From an uncultured Holophagaceae bacterium (GTDB lineage Bacteria; Acidobacteriota; Holophagae; Holophagales; Holophagaceae): a DNA stretch of 5,544 nucleotides. This document shows, in pieces, positions 5,510-5,544 of this stretch. The notes below the pieces were generated by a model. The model was not told where the DNA came from, searched no databases, and worked only from the letters and a program-made list of their open reading frames with translations. The translations under genes and the position numbers were made by a program. The stretch is taken from positions 1-5,544 of the forward strand of contig CAITBU010000428.1 of NCBI GenBank assembly GCA_903890595.1, read 5' to 3'. How positions within the stretch are numbered: position 1 is the first letter of the stretch; every line of letters starts with the position of its first letter.

Positions 5510-5539
5510 ACTGCCCCCTTCGTGTCCCTTTGGGGCAGT
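5510..5539. repeat. Hairpin ACTGCCCC ... GGGGCAGT
   Basis: Perfect 8-bp arms flank a 14-nt loop. The plus strand continues TCTTC, so a weak plus-direction terminator is conceivable, but no plus-strand gene leads into it. The loop carries CTTCGTGTCC (5518-5527), the exact inverted copy of 5336-5345. Confidence 0.5.
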
Positions 5540-5544
5540 TCTTC

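Noticed and set aside
5490..5544. Integron attC site, suggested by CCCTAAC near 5495 and nearby inverted repeats
   Set aside because: The core does not fit RYYYAAC exactly and no GTTRRRY partner is present at a suitable distance.
1..5544. CRISPR array, tRNA, rRNA or insertion-sequence transposase
   Set aside because: No regularly spaced direct repeats, no cloverleaf or rRNA-like segment and no transposase motif were seen.

Overview
The window is GC-rich bacterial DNA in which every supported gene lies on the minus strand, so transcription runs from high to low coordinates. The organism looks Gram-negative: it has a membrane-anchored hybrid histidine kinase, a sigma-54-dependent response regulator, a -24/-12 promoter and Sec-exported small proteins. 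The domain style would suit Acidobacteriota of the Holophaga/Geothrix type or a deltaproteobacterium-like lineage. That placement is an impression; no marker gene is present.

Layout in transcription order. 5544-5118 holds no convincing gene. It is packed with perfect inverted repeats, including a 19-bp-arm hairpin followed directly by two further hairpins, and is the most structurally unusual stretch. 5117-4620 encodes a small secreted DUF4402-type protein, followed by a plausible intrinsic terminator at 4596-4578. 4387-1658 encodes a 909-residue hybrid kinase with two membrane segments, two PAS domains, HisKA, HATPase_c, a receiver and a C-terminal Hpt-like domain; a possible sigma-70 promoter sits just upstream. 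1627-251 encodes an NtrC-family response regulator (receiver, AAA+ with GSFTGA loop, Fis-type HTH), 30 nt after the kinase stop and almost certainly cotranscribed. 250-41 is a regulatory intergenic region with a cluster of CTGGA/TCCAG pentamers, a perfect 28-bp dyad and a near-consensus sigma-54 promoter. 40-1 is the start of a further minus-strand gene with a signal-peptide-like N-terminus, cut by the window edge.

How the parts may work together (inference): the kinase senses a cytoplasmic or redox/ligand cue through its PAS domains, one of which carries an unusual cysteine-rich insert. Phosphate would pass H417 -> D709 -> H843 -> D54 of the response regulator, which would then activate sigma-54 RNA polymerase at the promoter directly downstream of its own gene. 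That would drive the exported protein whose first 13 codons are visible, making the window a compact sensor-relay-activator-target module. The DUF4402 gene has no recognisable -24/-12 promoter and is separated by a terminator, so its link to the system is unproven. The parts belong to known families; what may be new is the Cys-rich PAS, the altered Hpt motif, the operator architecture and the hairpin array.
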